Shown: in pieces, positions 5,832-7,777 of the stretch
Layout of the letters: the number at the start of each line of letters is the position of its first letter
How positions within the stretch are numbered: position 1 is the stretch's first letter
NCBI GenBank assembly: GCA_025350285.1
Contig: JANXYE010000546.1
Span: 1-7,777 of the forward strand
Direction of reading: 5' to 3'
Source: Chloroflexota bacterium
GTDB lineage: Bacteria > Chloroflexota > Dehalococcoidia > Tepidiformales > Tepidiformaceae
Length of the DNA stretch: 7,777 bases
Translations under genes and position numbers: made by a program
The notes under the pieces: model-generated
What the model saw: the letters and a program-made list of their open reading frames with translations, nothing else
Told to the model about the DNA's origin: nothing
The model's database searches: none

Positions 5832-5848
5832 CACCGGGGAGGCCGCCC

Positions 5849-7105
5849 ATGCCCGCCGAAGTCGCCGCTATCCTTTCGCCCAGCGAGTCCGTCCTCAGTT
5901 CGGTGTACGACGCCGCTCAGCGGATACACCTCGAAGCCGACATCCTCGAGCTTCTCAAAACACCCTGGCGCGAGATACGGGCACAGCTCCCCGTGCGGAT
6001 GGACCACGGCAAGCTACAGATCTTCGAGGGCTACCGCGTACAACATAACGGTGCGCGCGGGCCGTACAAAGGCGGGCTGCGCTACCACCCGAAGGCCGAC
6101 ATTGATGAGGTCCGCGCGCTGGCGATGCTCATGACCTACAAGTGCGCGCTGATGGACCTCCCGTTCGGCGGCGCCAAGGGCGGCATCATGTGTGACCCAA
6201 CTCGCATGAGCATGACCGAGCTGAATCGCCTGACCCGCACCTATACTCAGCACATCCACATGGTCCTCGGCATAGCGCGCGATATTGCCGCGCCGGACAT
6301 GGGGACGAACGCCCAGACCATGGCCTGGATGATGGACGCGTATGGCCAGCTGCACGGACACACCCCGGGCATCGTCACCGGCAAGCCCGTCGAACTCGGT
6401 GGCAGCTACGGCCGCGAGCAGGCGACCGGCCGGGGCGTCGCGATCTGCATGCGCGAATACGCCCAGCGAGAGGGGGTGCCTCCCGCCGATATCCGCGTGG
6501 CGGTGCAGGGATACGGCAACGTCGGCTCCTGGACGTGCAGACTGGCGGGGCAGATGGGCTTCAAGATCGTCGCCATTGGCGACGTTAAGGGCGCCATCGC
6601 GAACCCCGCGGGAATCGACATCGCGGCACTCGACAAATGGGTCGCGCTGGCCGGATCGGTTGCCGGGTTCGAGGGAGCCGAGCCGATCACTAACGAGGCG
6701 GTTCTCGCGTACGACTGCGACTACCTCGTCCCGGCGGCGCTCGGTGAAGTGATCACGGGGGAGAACGCGGGGGCCGTGCGCGCGCGCGTCTTGGTCGAAG
6801 GCGCGAACCACCCGGTCACCCCTTCCGGCGATGAGGTCCTCGCCGCGCGAAAGGTCGTCGCCCTGCCGGATGTGCTGGTGAACGCGGGCGGCGTCACGGT
6901 CTCGTACTTCGAATGGACGCAGAACGTCCAACAGTTCCGCTGGCCCCTGGAGCGCGTGAACGACGAGCTGGAGGCGCGGATGGTCGCCGCCTTCAACGGG
7001 CTGATGGCGCGGGCGGCGCTGGACGGCACGCGCCCGCGCCAGGCCGCGTTCGATATGGGCGTCGAACGCGTCGCCCAGGCTATCCGCCTGCGCGGCTTCG
7101 TTTAG
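5849..7105 (+). CDS. gdhA: Glutamate dehydrogenase (Glu/Leu/Phe/Val dehydrogenase family)
   Basis: This enzyme catalyses reversible oxidative deamination of glutamate to 2-oxoglutarate and ammonia with NAD(P), linking carbon and nitrogen metabolism. The 418 residues are the usual length for the hexameric small type. GPYKGGLRYHP (71-81) carries Lys74, which in true glutamate enzymes contacts the side-chain carboxylate. Also present are Lys98, LPFGGAKGG with catalytic Lys110, APDMGT with catalytic Asp150, the NAD(P) loop GYGNVG (221-226), and NAGGVTVSYFEW (345-356), whose Ser352 supports glutamate over leucine or valine. Two conserved stretches are unusual: PAALGEVIT where PAALENQIT is usual, and EGANHPVTP where EGANGPTTP is usual. 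A strong GGGGAGG (5836-5842) lies six bases before the ATG. The gene stands alone, 100 bases upstream of the MFS gene. Confidence 0.95.
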   Translation: MPAEVAAILSPSESVLSSVYDAAQRIHLEADILELLKTPWREIRAQLPVRMDHGKLQIFEGYRVQHNGARGPYKGGLRYHPKADIDEVRALAMLMTYKCALMDLPFGGAKGGIMCDPTRMSMTELNRLTRTYTQHIHMVLGIARDIAAPDMGTNAQTMAWMMDAYGQLHGHTPGIVTGKPVELGGSYGREQATGRGVAICMREYAQREGVPPADIRVAVQGYGNVGSWTCRLAGQMGFKIVAIGDVKGAIANPAGIDIAALDKWVALAGSVAGFEGAEPITNEAVLAYDCDYLVPAALGEVITGENAGAVRARVLVEGANHPVTPSGDEVLAARKVVALPDVLVNAGGVTVSYFEWTQNVQQFRWPLERVNDELEARMVAAFNGLMARAALDGTRPRQAAFDMGVERVAQAIRLRGFV

Positions 7106-7150
7106 GGGTCGCCGGTGGTAGAAGGCCGCTTGCTGTCGCGCTCGCTCGGG

Positions 7151-7170
7151 AGCGGATTCCGGCGGATTCC
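7151..7170 (+). repeat. Tandem 10-bp direct repeat upstream of the MFS gene
   Basis: AGCGGATTCC is followed directly by GGCGGATTCC, nine of ten bases identical. One unit equals about one helical turn, so both copies face the same side of the DNA. Relative to the predicted start of the MFS transcript it covers about -54 to -35, a position typical of activator sites, and no -35 hexamer is present there. The regulatory role is inferred. Confidence 0.4.
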
Positions 7171-7192
7171 CCCGCGTCATCCCTACGACTGT

Positions 7193-7198
7193 TAGTAT
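7193..7198 (+). promoter_or_regulatory. Candidate -10 box of the MFS gene, leaderless spacing
   Basis: TAGTAT ends seven bases before the ATG at 7206, so transcription would start at or next to the start codon. No Shine-Dalgarno sequence is present between the box and the ATG, in line with leaderless translation. No -35 hexamer is visible 16-19 bases upstream. Confidence 0.4.
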
Positions 7199-7205
7199 CA
7201 ATCGA

Positions 7206-7777
7206 ATGATCAGCACCTGGGCGCGCACCACCTTCTCCGCCCTCAGCGACAAGCACTACCGCCAGCTCTGGATCGGCACGACGATCGCGTTTCTCGCGTT
7301 CTCCATGTCGAATGTCGCCCAGGGCGTGGTGGCCTTCCAGATCACCGGCAAGAACAGCGATGTTGGCATCGTCGCGCTCGGTATGGGCCTCGCCACGATC
7401 ATCACGGCCCCCTTCGGCGGCGTCATCGCCGACCGTGTGAGCAAGCGCATCCTGCTGCTCATCGGGCAGACCATCATCTGTCTCAACTTCACGCTCCTCG
7501 GTGTGACGATCTTCACCGGCCACATCACGGTGCCGCTCCTCTTTGGCTCCACGTTCATCATGGGGCTCGTCTTTTCGTTCATCGCCCCGGCGCGACAGGC
7601 GTGGATTGGGGAACTCCTGCACGGGCCCCGGCTCACCAACGGCATCGCCCTCCAGCAGGTCGCGATGACGGCGACGCGCATCGTCGGTCCGTGGCTGGCG
7701 GTCGCGCTCGTGGCGATACCGGGCATCGGTACCGGCGGGACGTACGTCGCGATGGGTGTGCTGATCGCGGTCGTCGT
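7206..7777 (+). CDS. Major facilitator superfamily transporter, N-terminal part
   Basis: The first 190 residues of an inner-membrane transporter are present; the C-terminal half lies beyond the window. After a short cytoplasmic start (FSALSDKHYRQLW), hydrophobic segments fall at about 22-43, 54-74, 82-103, 109-129 and 155-172. Between the second and third is GGVIADRVSKR (71-81), the MFS motif A loop. The following APARQAWIGELL and TRIVGPWLA resemble the EntS-like MFS_3 group of drug or siderophore exporters, so efflux by proton antiport is the likely mode, substrate unknown. Start: ATG at 7206 is the first in frame that keeps a normal MFS N-terminus, and it has a leaderless-type -10 box. It follows glutamate dehydrogenase in the same direction, but its apparent own promoter argues against a shared operon. 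Confidence 0.88.
   Translation, partial: MISTWARTTFSALSDKHYRQLWIGTTIAFLAFSMSNVAQGVVAFQITGKNSDVGIVALGMGLATIITAPFGGVIADRVSKRILLLIGQTIICLNFTLLGVTIFTGHITVPLLFGSTFIMGLVFSFIAPARQAWIGELLHGPRLTNGIALQQVAMTATRIVGPWLAVALVAIPGIGTGGTYVAMGVLIAVV

Noticed and set aside
6014..7252. A 412-codon open frame on the minus strand opposite glutamate dehydrogenase
   Set aside because: It is antisense to a gene with every catalytic motif in place, its translation is rich in Arg, Ala, Asp and His without any recognisable domain, and such long shadow frames are expected at this GC content.
1..7777. tRNA genes, CRISPR arrays, insertion sequences, phage genes or toxin-antitoxin pairs
   Set aside because: I looked in the gaps on both strands and found no cloverleaf, no regularly spaced repeats, no transposase or integrase motifs and no small paired frames with such features.

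Overview
The window is GC-rich bacterial chromosome with dense coding, short intergenic gaps and mostly housekeeping or metabolic genes. Nothing marks a plasmid, phage or insertion sequence. The lineage cannot be fixed from this sequence. A free-living, high-GC bacterium fits, and Chloroflexota or a neighbouring phylum is my guess. It rests on gene style: a proline/threonine-rich lipoprotein tail, a mix of leaderless-looking and Shine-Dalgarno genes, and a ribosomal L19 gene away from its usual trmD partner. Treat it as weak.

Layout, left to right. Positions 1-1665 hold three minus-strand genes: an acetoacetate-decarboxylase-family gene cut by the left edge just at its catalytic lysine, a stand-alone NAD(P)H-hydrate epimerase, and queF for queuosine synthesis. 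A small lipoprotein gene runs rightward from 1739 and converges on rplS (ribosomal protein L19, minus). A 113-bp divergent promoter region then leads to a rightward gene encoding a DinB-like domain fused to DUF429. This converges on a leftward pyrE-like orotate phosphoribosyltransferase gene, which has a clear promoter of its own and lies just downstream of a leftward glyoxylate/hydroxypyruvate reductase gene. Divergent from the reductase is a rightward glutamate dehydrogenase gene. It is followed by an MFS exporter gene cut by the right edge.

How the genes fit together: these look like mostly independent one- or two-gene units, not one pathway. The themes are nucleotide and cofactor upkeep (epimerase, queF, pyrE), translation (rplS) and central C2/C3 and nitrogen metabolism (reductase, glutamate dehydrogenase). 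I found no convincing new multi-gene system. The items most worth a second look are the pyrE-like protein whose catalytic loop lacks its usual basic residues, the DinB-DUF429 fusion, mirror-image -35 boxes between rplS and that fusion gene, and a recurring TANNNT-to-ATG spacing that suggests leaderless transcription of three genes.
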